Shown: positions 50,250 through 59,802, counted from the first letter of the stretch. The stretch: 64,000 bases of DNA from JAENVT01 sp039931555 (GCA_039931555.1 JBDTRP010000154.1:1-64000), one strand, 5' to 3'. A program made the numbers and translations. Notes: generated from the letters alone by a model not told the origin.

Positions 50250-51159
50250 TCCACACCGCAAGCAGGACCAGGCCGCCGCCGACTGCGTCGCGCACGTGCA
50301 GGTGCTCGCCGACGACGAGCCACGAGAAGATCACACCGAACATGGGCGTGAGGAACAGCGTGACGGCGACGCGATTCGAGGGCTGGTTCGACAGCACCAG
50401 GCACAGCAGGAGATAGGCGATGGCCGAGCCGATCCCGAGGAAGATGACGGCTCCCAGCGCCTTCGGCGTCACCGAATCGCCGCGGAGCATGCCCCCGTCG
50501 GCGACATCGAAGAGACACGCGGGGATCACAAAGATCAGTGCGCCGACCTGCGTGACGGCTGCGACAGCGAGCGGGTCGACGCCGCGGCCGACGCGACGTA
50601 CGAAGGCGGTGTAGATCGAAAAGGCGATGACCGTGCCGAGCAGGAGGATGATCGGCAGGACCGGCGATGGGCCGGAGTGTTCGGTGAACACACCCGAGGC
50701 CACGAGTGCGCCGGTGAAACCGACGACCAGGGCGACGATCGATCGGCGCGACGGTGCATCACCGACCAGGAGCACCCCTGCCAGGGCGACGCCGATCGGC
50801 TCCAGACCGACGACGATCGATCCGATCGTCGCCGAGCCGCGATCGACGCCGATGCCCATGAAGACGGCCATGAGGCCGATGCCGAACATGCCGATGACGA
50901 TCAGCCGTCTGACGTGGAGCTTCGCCGTGGGCAATCGCCTGCGGGCGACTGTGACCAGCACAGCCGCCGCCAGCGCGAAGCGGACCAGGTTGGTCGTGGC
51001 CGGGCCGAAGCTCTCACTGGCCAGCTTGTACGCAGGAAGGCTGCCACCGAAGAACACGACAATAGTCAGCAGCGTGGCCCGCACGGCGAGCGATGCCGGC
51101 TGCGAGTGACGGCCGACAACCGTTGTCGTTGCTTCCCTGATCGCCACGCACGCCACCAT
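50194..51159 (-). CDS. EamA/DMT-family transporter
   Basis: About 321 residues with ten hydrophobic helices in two EamA repeats (first begins TLLTIVVFFGGSLPAYKLAS; second LPIILLLGTVIAFSIYTAFV). Drug/metabolite-transporter superfamily; the solute is unknown. ATG 51159 (MVACVAIRE) is preferred over upstream codons, which run toward the nhaA promoter. The C-terminus overlaps the end of the threonine aldolase gene on the other strand. It is divergent from nhaA. Confidence 0.86.
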   Translation of the reverse strand: MVACVAIREATTTVVGRHSQPASLAVRATLLTIVVFFGGSLPAYKLASESFGPATTNLVRFALAAAVLVTVARRRLPTAKLHVRRLIVIGMFGIGLMAVFMGIGVDRGSATIGSIVVGLEPIGVALAGVLLVGDAPSRRSIVALVVGFTGALVASGVFTEHSGPSPVLPIILLLGTVIAFSIYTAFVRRVGRGVDPLAVAAVTQVGALIFVIPACLFDVADGGMLRGDSVTPKALGAVIFLGIGSAIAYLLLCLVLSNQPSNRVAVTLFLTPMFGVIFSWLVVGEHLHVRDAVGGGLVLLAVWISESAAVRRREQRRRGRA

Positions 51160-51254
51160 ATTCGTTGCCTGCCGTCGAACGCCGACCGAGCAACTTCGAC
51201 TACCGTGGCTGACGGCGTGCCGGGAAGTCTGGTCGGCAAAGGTCAGGAGACCAT

Positions 51255-52580
51255 GTGACTCGCCGCTCACTGCGCGCCCCCCAACCGATTCCACGTGCGC
51301 TGTCGCCACTACGCGATTTCATGCACACCGAGGCCGCAAGTGGAATCCTGCTGGCCGTGGGCGCGGTCACCGCGATTGTGTGGGCCAACTCACCATGGTC
51401 GCCGTCATACGAGCACCTGTGGACCACACCGGTATCGCTGACCGTCGGCAGCCATTCCCTGCACCTCCTCATGCGCCAATGGATCAACCAAGGGCTGATC
51501 ACCGTGTTCTTCTTCGTCGTCGGCCTCGAGATCAAGCGCGAACTGGTCAGCGGACAGTTGGCGACGAAGCGGGCTGCACTGTTGCCCGTCGTGGCCGCAG
51601 TGGGCGGCATGGTGACACCCGCGCTGATCTACCTCGCCATCGCCGGCGGGAGCGCGCCACGGGGCTGGGCGATCGTGATCGCCACCGACATCCCACTGGC
51701 CCTCGGCATCCTTGCCATCGCGAGCAGCCGTGTGCCACCCGCGCTGCGCGTGTTCCTGCTGGCCCTCGCCATCGTCGACGACATCGGGTCGCTGCTGATC
51801 ATCGCTGCGTTCTACTCGACGGGCATCGGGTGGGGCTGGCTCGCAGCGGCGGTCGCCGTGCTCGCCGTGGTGGTCGTCGGCCGGAGGCTCGGCATTCAGC
51901 AACAGTCGGTGTTCCTCGCACTTGGTTGCCTGATGTGGCTGATGCTGCACGAGGCCGGAATCAGCGCCACGCTCGCCGGCGTGGCGATGGGCCTGCTGGC
52001 ACCGACGACGGCACGCATCGCGCCGGAGTTCGTCGACGTCGAGGAACTGGCTGACGTCAGCACGGTCGAGAACGCCATGATGACCACCGACATCGCCCGC
52101 GGATCCGTGTCGGTCGTCGAATGGCTCCAACACCTCCTGCACCCGTGGGCCAGCTACGTGATCGTTCCGCTGTTCGCCCTGGCCAACACCGGTATCACCG
52201 TGAGCAGCAGCGTGTTGCACGACGCGGTGCGATCACCGATCACCTGGGCGATCATCATCGGCAGGGTCGTCGGCAAGCCGCTGGGGATCCTGCTCGCGAC
52301 GAAGTTCGTCATCGCCACGAACCGCGCCGACCTACCCGGTGACGCGACCCCACGGCAGTCGCTCGGCGTCGCGACGACCGGAGGGATGGGCTTCACCGTC
52401 GCTCTGTTCATCACCGGCCTGGCGTTCACCGACGCGACGCAGCGGTCAGACGCCACGCTGGGCATCCTGGTCGCCGCGGTCCTCGCCGCGGCGTTGTCGC
52501 TCGCCGTGCTTGGCGTGGGCCAACGTCGGCTCGAGCCAGCCTCAACAGCAGGCTCACCCACTCAGGCTGTCACACGCTGA
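51255..52580 (+). CDS. nhaA: Na+/H+ antiporter NhaA
   Basis: 441 residues, twelve hydrophobic helices. It extrudes Na+ in exchange for protons. Characteristic stretches are FMHTEAASGILLAVGA, VFFFVVGLEIKRELVSGQL, the ion-binding aspartates in IATDIPLALGILAI and AIVDDIGSLLIIAAFY, and TTGGMGFTVALFITGLAF. The GTG start at 51255 is supported by AGGAGA seven bases upstream. It fits a marine or alkaline-tolerant lifestyle, which is inference. Confidence 0.96.
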   Translation: MTRRSLRAPQPIPRALSPLRDFMHTEAASGILLAVGAVTAIVWANSPWSPSYEHLWTTPVSLTVGSHSLHLLMRQWINQGLITVFFFVVGLEIKRELVSGQLATKRAALLPVVAAVGGMVTPALIYLAIAGGSAPRGWAIVIATDIPLALGILAIASSRVPPALRVFLLALAIVDDIGSLLIIAAFYSTGIGWGWLAAAVAVLAVVVVGRRLGIQQQSVFLALGCLMWLMLHEAGISATLAGVAMGLLAPTTARIAPEFVDVEELADVSTVENAMMTTDIARGSVSVVEWLQHLLHPWASYVIVPLFALANTGITVSSSVLHDAVRSPITWAIIIGRVVGKPLGILLATKFVIATNRADLPGDATPRQSLGVATTGGMGFTVALFITGLAFTDATQRSDATLGILVAAVLAAALSLAVLGVGQRRLEPASTAGSPTQAVTR

Positions 52581-52671
52581 CCGTCGCAGAGCGCTGCCGG
52601 GTTGTTGGATCAGCGCGAGCGAACAAAGGCGCGGAGCGTCTGTGCGCCCACACAGACATTTCGACGGCACA

Positions 52672-53472
52672 ATGGCACCGATGCGTGTCACCGCTCCCGC
52701 CCTCGTTGTCGTGCTGCTCGCCGTGGGGTGTGGTGACAGCAAGTCGTCGTCGCCGAGCGTGGCTCCATCGCCGACCACTGCCCGCGCAATCTCCACGCCC
52801 GGCACCGGCACCGGCACCGGCGCAGCGTCGACCGGCGCGCAGCATCTCACGTTCACCACGACCGATGGCACGGTGATCGACTACGTGTTGCTGGTGCCCC
52901 CGGGGCGCACCACGGGGCAACCGGGCAAGGTCCTGTTCACGTTCCCACCCGGCGGCCAGGACCTCGACGTGACGACCAGGATCGTGGAGGATCGGTGGCA
53001 CGACGAGGCCTTGGTGAGGGGTTGGGTGGTGGTGTCACCTGCTGCACCCTCGACCGGGCTGTTCTACGACGACCCGTCAGCCCAACTGGTGCCCGAACTG
53101 CTCGACAAGATCGCCGTCGACTACCCGCCCGAAGATGGTCGCTTCGACCTCGCCGGCGTCAGCAATGGTGGCCTCTCGGCGTTCAAAGCAGCGTTGACGT
53201 TCCCGGAGCGCTTCCGATCGCTGGTGGTCTTTCCCGGGTACTCCCAAGCTGGTGGCGACGATCCCAACCTGTCGAAGTTGAAAGGCATCGGCGTCAGCAT
53301 GTTCGTCGGCGGCGACGACACGGGCTGGCGCAAGGCGAGCGAGCAGACCGAGCAGACCCTGAAGGGCCTCGGGTACCCGGTCGAGTTGCACGTCGTCGCC
53401 GGCTCGGGACATATCATCGAATCACTCACCGGCGCAGACCTCTTCGATGCGATCGAGCGCGTCCGCGCCTGA
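52672..53472 (+). CDS. Lipoprotein alpha/beta hydrolase
   Basis: About 266 residues. The N-terminus is a lipoprotein signal (APALVVVLLAVGCGDSKSS), then a Ser/Thr/Gly linker (TPGTGTGTGAASTG). The hydrolase core shows the nucleophile in DLAGVSNGGLSAFKAAL and a histidine in VVAGSGHIIESL; it resembles secreted esterase/PHB-depolymerase-like enzymes. ATG 52672 or 52681 may be the start. It lies 22 bases before the luciferase-like gene. Confidence 0.8.
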   Translation: MAPMRVTAPALVVVLLAVGCGDSKSSSPSVAPSPTTARAISTPGTGTGTGAASTGAQHLTFTTTDGTVIDYVLLVPPGRTTGQPGKVLFTFPPGGQDLDVTTRIVEDRWHDEALVRGWVVVSPAAPSTGLFYDDPSAQLVPELLDKIAVDYPPEDGRFDLAGVSNGGLSAFKAALTFPERFRSLVVFPGYSQAGGDDPNLSKLKGIGVSMFVGGDDTGWRKASEQTEQTLKGLGYPVELHVVAGSGHIIESLTGADLFDAIERVRA

Positions 53473-53493
53473 CCGAACCGAGGGAAAGCCAGC

Positions 53494-54420
53494 GTGATCA
53501 AGCCGTGGTTGTTCGAATTTTTCCATCAACCGCTCGACGCGCAGTTGCGGTCGGATCCGCAGGCGGTGCACGAGCACTTCCGGTGGTACATCGACCTGTG
53601 GACCCGCGCCGACACCCGCGACTTCGAGGGCATCTTCTTCAGCGAGCACCACTTCGGCGCGGCCTACAGTCCTTCGCCGAACCTGTTGCTGTCGCACGTC
53701 GCGGCGCGCACCACCCGGCTGCGTCTCGGTGTGCTCGGATCCGTCACGCCCTATGCGACACCATGGCACATCGTCGAGGAGATCGCCATGCTCGACCACC
53801 TGACGGACGGACGCTTGGAGATCGGCGTTGTCAGCGGTATCCCGCCCGAACTCGCGGTGGTCGGCATCACGCCCGATGTCGCCGCGGCTCGCCACGCCGA
53901 GGTGATCGATGTGCTCGATGCGGCGCTGAAGGATCCCGTCATCTCGCACCACGGCACGCAATGGAACTTCGACGATCCCGAGATCCTGCCGAGGTGCCTG
54001 CAACAACCATCGCCACCGGTGTGGACAGCGGTGCGCAGTGCGGTGTCCGCCGAGCCAGCCGGCCGGCGGGGATGGAAGGCATGTGGCGGGTTCCTGTCGG
54101 CGAAAGAGATCGCGGTGGTGTTCGACGCCTACCGCCGCCATCGCCCGACCCCGGACCCTCCCGAATCGTCAGTGACGAAACTCGACGACTCGCGACGGCT
54201 GGTTTCGTCACTGACGATTCACGAAGGGTTCGGCCGCGGCAATGCTGTGCAGCGCGGCGGCCGAGCATGCACTCGACTGCGAGAAGGTCACGAACCGGTC
54301 AGCGCGGTTCGAACTCGTTCGCCGCACACCCGGAACGCTGGTGGAAGTCGAAGAACCGGCCCTCGGGGTCGTGAACCTGGCGCAGCTGTTGCAGTCGTGC
54401 GAAGTTGGCGTCGGACATGA
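53494..54420 (+). CDS. LLM-class flavin oxidoreductase, C-terminally truncated
   Basis: The first ~222 codons are clear luciferase-like monooxygenase: MIKPWLFEFFHQP, FEGIFFSEHHFGAAYSPSPN, ATPWHIVEEIAMLDHLTDGR and LEIGVVSGIPPELA. Homology ends near 54160 (VVFDAYRRHRP), where a perfect 19-base-arm palindrome begins. Beyond it the frame runs on to 54420 with residues that are only antisense to the neighbouring oxidase remnant. The usual C-terminal ~100 residues are missing, so the barrel cannot close normally. It begins with GTG after GAGGGAAAG. It is probably a pseudogene. Confidence 0.75.
   Translation: MIKPWLFEFFHQPLDAQLRSDPQAVHEHFRWYIDLWTRADTRDFEGIFFSEHHFGAAYSPSPNLLLSHVAARTTRLRLGVLGSVTPYATPWHIVEEIAMLDHLTDGRLEIGVVSGIPPELAVVGITPDVAAARHAEVIDVLDAALKDPVISHHGTQWNFDDPEILPRCLQQPSPPVWTAVRSAVSAEPAGRRGWKACGGFLSAKEIAVVFDAYRRHRPTPDPPESSVTKLDDSRRLVSSLTIHEGFGRGNAVQRGGRACTRLREGHEPVSAVRTRSPHTRNAGGSRRTGPRGREPGAAVAVVRSWRRT
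54163..54220. repeat. Perfect palindrome with 19-base arms
   Basis: GAATCGTCAGTGACGAAAC at 54163-54181 is the exact reverse complement of 54202-54220; the loop is 20 bases. It lies inside the frame of the LLM gene exactly where luciferase homology stops. Confidence 0.8.
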
Positions 54421-54829
54421 ACTTCGAGGAGCGTCGAGTCAGGTCTGCGTCACCGAGGTACGCGTCCTTGCTCACCGGCTCCAGGGCACGGAACCTCGAT
54501 GTGACCCAGTCCTGCATCGCCTCGTCGACGGGCTGGCTGTTGCCGTGAGGGTGCCGAGGTCGACGGTCATCTCGCGGAGACCGGCGAGGTCGATCAACAA
54601 CGCATCATCGCGCACGCTCCAGCCGGCCCAGGCATGCCCACCCGAACGGGCCCGCGACCTTCCAACCACGTTCCTTGGCCAGCCGAACGCCAGCGGCCAC
54701 ATCAGCCTCGCTGGCGGCCTTCAGAATGGCCGCCAGGTACCGCGACGGATAGCGAGTGTTGAACAGCGGCTCGGTGCGCGCCGCGTCGTACTCGGCGGTG
54801 CCGCGTTCGATCAGCCGTCCCTCGAACAT
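54299..54829 (-). pseudogene. Decayed FAD-linked oxidase (FAD_binding_4/BBE type)
   Basis: Read on the minus strand, the gene starts MFEGRLIERGTAEYDAAR at 54829, 5 bases after the dehydrogenase stop. It runs to KERGWKVAGP, then needs a frameshift near 54645-54652 to continue as RSGGHAWAGWSVRDD, the FAD-histidine region. After DLGTLTATAS about 250-300 codons are missing. Another frame then gives the C-terminal BBE segment DEAMQDWVTSRFRALEP and RLQQLRQVHDPEGRFFDFH to the stop at 54299. Both lesions exclude an active product. Confidence 0.78.
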
Positions 54830-54834
54830 CGCGC

Positions 54835-57288
54835 TCACGCCTTGATCCGCAGGTTGTCCGGGTCGTACATCGGTCGCATCGACACTCGTGCGGGATACCG
54901 CCGGCCGGCGATCTCGACGTCCCATGCGGCGGACGAGAGGTAGGCCGCGTTCACCGACTGGCCGCCTTCGATCATCACCAGTCCGACGGCACCGCCGAGC
55001 GTGAAGCCGTACGACGCGGCACGAACGTACCCCACTGCACAGTCGTCGCGGCGCAGCACTTCGCCGTGGAACATCAGCGGCTCGGGGTCGTCGACGAGCA
55101 CTTGCACCAACCGGCGGGTCAAGGGCCCGGCCGCTTTCTTGGCGACGACCGCGTCGCGCCCGATGAACCCGTCGGGCTTGTCGAGGTCGACGGCGAAGCC
55201 GAGGCCGGCCTCGAGCGCGGAATCGGTGTTGTCGATGTCGTGGCCGTAGTCGCGGTAGCCCTTCTCCATGCGCAGGCTGCCCAGTGCTTTCAGTCCGGCG
55301 TGACGCAGGCCGAACACCTCGCCGGCGGCGACGATGCGGTCGTAAACATGCACCGCCTGCTCGGCCGACACGTACAACTCGTACCCCAACTCGCCGAGAT
55401 AGGTGATCCGCACGCACAACAGGTGTGCGAAACCGATGTCGATGTACCGAGCCGAACGGAACGGAAAGGCGGCGTTCGACAGGTCCACCGCAGTGATCGA
55501 CTGCAGCAACTCGCGCGACCGCGGGCCCTGCACGTTCAATTGGGCGTACCCCGCGGTGACATCGGTGGCGATCGCGTGTTGATCGCCGAAGTGTCGCCGC
55601 ATGCGGGTCTCGACGTGCCGATGCGCCGTGTCGGTGGCAACCACCCAGTACCGATCTTCATCGAGTTTCGTCACGGTGAGGTCGGCCTCGATCGTGCCCG
55701 CTGCGTTCAGCCACTGCGTGTACGTGATCTCACCACGATCGGCGTCGACGTTGTTGGCCGAGAGCTGGTTCAGCAACCGGCCGGCTTCGCGACCCTGTAC
55801 CAGGAACTTCGACATGAACGACATGTCCATCACGATCACGTCGTTGCGTGCAGCCTCGTGCTCGGCACGCCAGTAGTCGAACCAGTTCTGACGGCCCCAC
55901 GACAACCGTTCAACCTTCGGCTCGACGCCCTCTGGGGCGTACCAGTCGGCGCCCTCCCAGCCGCTGACGTCCTTGAAGTAGGCACGCTGCTCCTGCAACC
56001 GCTGATGGATCGGCGACACCTTCGCATTTCTCGCCGTGGTCATCGACTTGCCCGGATAGTGGCACTGGTAGACCATCCCGAGTGATTCGACAGTCCGAGT
56101 CGCGCGGTACTCCCGGTTCGATTGGTACCTGTGCAGTCGGTCGATGTTGAAGCCGGTCACGTCGACATCTGGGCTGCCGGTCAAGATCCAGTGCGCCAGC
56201 ATCCGACCCATCCCACCGCCGGTGAGGATGCCGACCGAGTTCATGCCGGCGGCGACGAAGTAGTTTTTGAGCTCCGGTGCTTCGCCGACGACTGGCAACA
56301 GGTCGGGCGTGAAGCTCTCCGGTCCGCAGAAGAACAGACGGACGCCGGTCTCCATGGAGATCGGCACGCGTCCCATTGCCCGCTCGACGTACGGGCCCAT
56401 CCGGTCCCAATCGGGCTGGATCACGCCGAACGAGAAGTCGTTCGGGATGCCACCCACGTTCCACGGCGCGCACACCGCCTCGAACAGCCCGATCATCAAC
56501 CCGCCGCCTTCCTCCCGGTAGTAGCCGTAGTTGGCGGGGTCTTCGATCACCGGCCACGCGTTCGACAAGCCCTCGATCGGCTCGGTGATCAGGTAGTAGT
56601 GCTCGGCAGCTTGCAGCGGGATGTTGATGCCCGCCGCCTCGCCGAGTTGGCGGGCCCACATGCCGGCGCAGTTGACGACGAACTCGGCCTCGATGTCGCC
56701 CTGGTCGGTACGCACCCCGGTCACTGCTCCGTTGTGCCGGAGGATGTCGATCACCGAGGCGCCCTCGATGATCGTCGCACCCTGTTGGCGCGCCCCCTTG
56801 GCCAGCGCCATGGTCACGTCGACGGGGTTGGCTCGACCGTCCTCTTTCACATAGAACCCGGCGAGCACGTCGTCGGTCTTCGCCAGCGGGAACAGGTCGC
56901 CGACTTCCCTGGCGGAGATCTCGTGCACGTCGACACCGCAGTAGCGGTTGAACGCGCTGACCCGGCGGTATTCCTCCAACCGGTCGGGCTCTGTCGCCAG
57001 TTCGATGAAGCCGACGGGTTGGAACCCGGTCGATTGACCGGTCTCGGCTTCCAGCCGGGAGTAGAGGTCGCTGGTGTACTTGCGCATCTCCGTCGAGGTC
57101 TCCGACAGCGAACCGAACGTGACCATCAGGCCGGCGGCATGCCAGGTCGTGCCCGACGTCAGCTTGTCGCGCTCCAGCACCACGACATCGCTGCATCCCA
57201 TGTGAGCGAGGTGGTATGCAACCGAGCAGCCGATCACTCCCCCACCGATCACGACGACGCGGGCGCGATCTGGCAACGACGATGGCAT
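54835..57288 (-). CDS. Dimethylglycine/sarcosine dehydrogenase-type FAD protein with aminomethyltransferase domain
   Basis: 817 residues. The N-terminal ~390 are a DAO-type FAD domain (ARVVVIGGGVIGCSVAYHLA; LTSGTTWHAAGLMVTFGSLS, with the histidine used for covalent FAD in this family). The C-terminal ~420 are FAO_M and GCV_T-like folate-binding domains (DVIVMDMSFMSKFLVQGREA; LGELGYELYVSAEQA). It oxidatively demethylates dimethylglycine or sarcosine, passing the one-carbon unit to tetrahydrofolate; the exact substrate is open. It was probably cotranscribed with the oxidase remnant downstream. Confidence 0.9.
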   Translation of the reverse strand: MPSSLPDRARVVVIGGGVIGCSVAYHLAHMGCSDVVVLERDKLTSGTTWHAAGLMVTFGSLSETSTEMRKYTSDLYSRLEAETGQSTGFQPVGFIELATEPDRLEEYRRVSAFNRYCGVDVHEISAREVGDLFPLAKTDDVLAGFYVKEDGRANPVDVTMALAKGARQQGATIIEGASVIDILRHNGAVTGVRTDQGDIEAEFVVNCAGMWARQLGEAAGINIPLQAAEHYYLITEPIEGLSNAWPVIEDPANYGYYREEGGGLMIGLFEAVCAPWNVGGIPNDFSFGVIQPDWDRMGPYVERAMGRVPISMETGVRLFFCGPESFTPDLLPVVGEAPELKNYFVAAGMNSVGILTGGGMGRMLAHWILTGSPDVDVTGFNIDRLHRYQSNREYRATRTVESLGMVYQCHYPGKSMTTARNAKVSPIHQRLQEQRAYFKDVSGWEGADWYAPEGVEPKVERLSWGRQNWFDYWRAEHEAARNDVIVMDMSFMSKFLVQGREAGRLLNQLSANNVDADRGEITYTQWLNAAGTIEADLTVTKLDEDRYWVVATDTAHRHVETRMRRHFGDQHAIATDVTAGYAQLNVQGPRSRELLQSITAVDLSNAAFPFRSARYIDIGFAHLLCVRITYLGELGYELYVSAEQAVHVYDRIVAAGEVFGLRHAGLKALGSLRMEKGYRDYGHDIDNTDSALEAGLGFAVDLDKPDGFIGRDAVVAKKAAGPLTRRLVQVLVDDPEPLMFHGEVLRRDDCAVGYVRAASYGFTLGGAVGLVMIEGGQSVNAAYLSSAAWDVEIAGRRYPARVSMRPMYDPDNLRIKA

Positions 57289-57328
57289 GAGGGCCGAGTG
57301 TATTCACCCTCGCTAACCTCGCCGATCA

Positions 57329-58465
57329 GTGCCTGCATCCGAGACCGCTGCGCCGCCCGAAGACCGGCCGTTGGGATACCGGCCGAGCCTCGACGGTGTT
57401 CGCGCGCTTGCGGTCCTGCTCGTTGCCGGTGTGCACACCCACCCTCGCCTGGTGCCCGCCGGTTCGATCGGCGTCGACATGTTCTTCGTGCTCAGCGGGT
57501 TCCTCATCACCACGTTGCTCGTCGAGGAGATGGACGGCCGAGGGCACGTGTCGATCGGGCGCTTCTACATCCGACGCGCGCTTCGCCTGCTGCCTGCGCT
57601 CTTCGGGCTCCTGGCGTTCGTTGCCGCATGGGCGCTGCTGGTTGCCGCGCCCGACACCCGCCACAACGCGCTTCGAGAGATCGTTGCCGCCGCGTCGTAC
57701 ACCCGCAACCTCACGTGGTGGGCACACGTGCCAGGAACCCTGCTGGGGCACACCTGGTCTCTCGCCCTGGAGGAGCAGTTCTATCTGGTCTGGCCCGCGT
57801 TGTTGACCCTGTGCATGCGGCCGCGCCATCGCGGCACCTCGCTTGCCGTGGTCTTCGTCGCCGTGGCCGTGTTGATCAGCGTGCTGCGCATGTCGCACGT
57901 GGTCGGCCCGGCGGCGTTGTTCATCGGACGGCCCGACGCCCTCTTGCTCGGCGCGGCGTTGGCCTTGTTGCGTCGCGACCACCGCACTTGGTGGTCGGGC
58001 GCCGCGGCATTGCGGCTGGCCACGCCCGCTGTCGCGTTCGGCACGGTCTCGCTGCTGGCGATTGCAGCATGGGATGCCGGTGACGACTTGTTCGGGATCG
58101 GCTACAGCCTGGCTGCGGTAGCCGTGGTGGCGCTGATCTACGGCCTCGTCGTGCTCGACGAGCGCGGGCGTTGGAAGGTCTTCGCCTGGCCACCCGCGGT
58201 GGCCTTCGGCCGGGTGTCGTACGGGTTCTACCTGTGGCACCTGCCAGTGCTGCGCTGGACCGACGATCGCCTGATCGGCCAACCCGCTGTCGTGCGAATC
58301 GGGCTCGCCATGGGCCTGGCGCTGATGGCGACGCTGCTCTCGTACCGCCTGCTCGAACAGCCGGCCCTTCGCCTGAAGCGGCGGTTCGCGCCGCCCGCTG
58401 CAGCCATGCCACGTGGCTCCGACCAATCCACATCCGTTTCGGCTACGAATGAGCTGCATGACTGA
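57329..58465 (+). CDS. Acyltransferase family 3 (OafA-like) membrane protein
   Basis: 378 residues, about ten hydrophobic helices. The family start is YRPSLDGVRALAVLLVAGVH with the essential histidine nearby, then VDMFFVLSGFLITTLLVEEM, and LGHTWSLALEEQFYLVWPAL. It O-acetylates sugars or lipids of the envelope. GTG 57329 starts the frame; it is divergent from the dehydrogenase gene (40-base gap). The large C-terminal SGNH domain of some OafA proteins is absent. Confidence 0.9.
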   Translation: MPASETAAPPEDRPLGYRPSLDGVRALAVLLVAGVHTHPRLVPAGSIGVDMFFVLSGFLITTLLVEEMDGRGHVSIGRFYIRRALRLLPALFGLLAFVAAWALLVAAPDTRHNALREIVAAASYTRNLTWWAHVPGTLLGHTWSLALEEQFYLVWPALLTLCMRPRHRGTSLAVVFVAVAVLISVLRMSHVVGPAALFIGRPDALLLGAALALLRRDHRTWWSGAAALRLATPAVAFGTVSLLAIAAWDAGDDLFGIGYSLAAVAVVALIYGLVVLDERGRWKVFAWPPAVAFGRVSYGFYLWHLPVLRWTDDRLIGQPAVVRIGLAMGLALMATLLSYRLLEQPALRLKRRFAPPAAAMPRGSDQSTSVSATNELHD

Positions 58466-58479
58466 GTGGGCGTTGTCGC

Positions 58480-59079
58480 ATGCTGCGTAACGCCTTGCGC
58501 CGACGCGGGCTGGATGATCCGGTCGACGAGGGCTCGAGCGATCCACTCGGAACACTGCTGAGCCGAGCCGGTAGAGGCGACCAATCCGCGTTTGCCGAGC
58601 TGTACGACCAACTGGCGTCACTGCTCTACGGCGTCGTCGTGAAGGTGGTGCGTGACCCGTCGCAGAGCGAGGAGGTCACTCAGGAAGCCTTCATCGAACT
58701 GTGGCGGCTGGCGCCACGCTACGACGCCACACGCGGCTCGGTGAGATCGTGGGCTGTCACCCTCGCCCACCGCCGGGCGATCGACCGGGTTCGCTCCGAG
58801 CAGGCGAGCAGGGACCGCACCGAGCGCGAGGCACACAAGCGACCCATCCAATCGAGCGACGTTGCCGAACAAGTGGTGGCCAACATCGACGGAACTCGGG
58901 TGCGCAAAGCACTCGAGCGCTTGACCGAGATGCAACGACAAGCGGTGGAGCTGGCCTACTTCGGAGGACATAGCTACCGTGAGGTGGCGCTGCTCCTCGA
59001 TGTTGCAGAAGGAACGATCAAGACGAGGATTCGTGACGGAATGATTCGATTGCGAGATGAACTAGGAGTGGCCACGTGA
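58480..59079 (+). CDS. ECF (SigK-type) RNA polymerase sigma factor
   Basis: 199 residues. Region 2 reads FAELYDQLASLLYGVVVKVV and VTQEAFIELWRLAPRYD; region 4 reads LTEMQRQAVELAYFGGHSYR and VALLLDVAEGTIKTRIRDG. The pattern of the linker (RAIDRVRSEQASRDR) is like SigK. Its stop overlaps the anti-sigma start by 4 bases (GTGA), so the two products are made in step. The target regulon is unknown; the upstream acyltransferase ends 15 bases before it. Confidence 0.93.
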   Translation: MLRNALRRRGLDDPVDEGSSDPLGTLLSRAGRGDQSAFAELYDQLASLLYGVVVKVVRDPSQSEEVTQEAFIELWRLAPRYDATRGSVRSWAVTLAHRRAIDRVRSEQASRDRTEREAHKRPIQSSDVAEQVVANIDGTRVRKALERLTEMQRQAVELAYFGGHSYREVALLLDVAEGTIKTRIRDGMIRLRDELGVAT

Positions 59080-59798
59080 GCGGCACCGACATTCATCAAC
59101 TCGCCGCGGCGTACGCGCTCGATGCAGTCGACGAACGCGAACGTGCCGAGTTCGAGGCTCATTATCCGACGTGCCCGGTGTGCCGCCCGGAGGTCGCCGG
59201 GTTCCGCGAGACGCTGTCACAAGTCGCCGCGGCCGGCGCTGTCGCGCCTCCCCCCTCTCTGAAAGCCACCGTGATGGCCGAGATCAGCGCCACTCGCCAG
59301 CTCTCTCCCTTGCTGCCTGGGGTGGTCGTTGATCTGGCAACACATCGGCAGCGCCGTCAACGAATGCTGCGAATCACGTCGGTCGCCGCGGCGTTGATCC
59401 TCATCGCCATCGGTGCATTCGTTGTCGGGAGACGGTCCAGCGACACCAACGACTACGCCGATGCCGCGGCACGGGTCTTCGGCGAGCCCGACGTGAAGAT
59501 CGCGTCACTGCGCGGTGACGGCACCGGCTCGTTCACGGTCGCCTGGTCGCCGACCCTCGAGCAGGCTGTGGTGATGGGCGACGGCCTGGTCGACCCGGGA
59601 ACCGGCAAGGCCTATGAGCTGTGGATGATCGACGGCGCCGGCCCACATGCCATGCACCTGCTCGACCGGGCCGACGGCGGGCGGGTGCGCAAGCCCATCG
59701 CCGTCAACGGTTCCCCCACACAATGGGCCGTGACCGTCGAGCCCCAAGCCGGCGTGGAAGCCCCCACCACCGACCCGATCTTCGTCGGCGCGGTGTAG
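59076..59798 (+). CDS. RskA-like anti-sigma factor
   Basis: 240 residues. A cytoplasmic zinc-binding anti-sigma domain carries the H-x3-C-x2-C motif in HYPTCPVCRPEV. One membrane helix lies at about residues 91-110 (ITSVAAALILIAIGAFVVG). The outside domain ends with the RskA-type segments FTVAWSPTLEQAVVMGDGL and KAYELWMIDGAGPHAMHL. It holds the SigK-type factor at the membrane until a signal leads to proteolysis. GTG 59076 overlaps the sigma stop. Confidence 0.92.
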   Translation: MSGTDIHQLAAAYALDAVDERERAEFEAHYPTCPVCRPEVAGFRETLSQVAAAGAVAPPPSLKATVMAEISATRQLSPLLPGVVVDLATHRQRRQRMLRITSVAAALILIAIGAFVVGRRSSDTNDYADAAARVFGEPDVKIASLRGDGTGSFTVAWSPTLEQAVVMGDGLVDPGTGKAYELWMIDGAGPHAMHLLDRADGGRVRKPIAVNGSPTQWAVTVEPQAGVEAPTTDPIFVGAV

Positions 59799-59802
59799 CT
59801 CC

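Noticed and set aside
54160..54420. C-terminal tail of the LLM protein after the palindrome as a genuine new domain
   Set aside because: The residues are Arg/Gly-rich and are merely the antisense reading of the decayed FAD oxidase.
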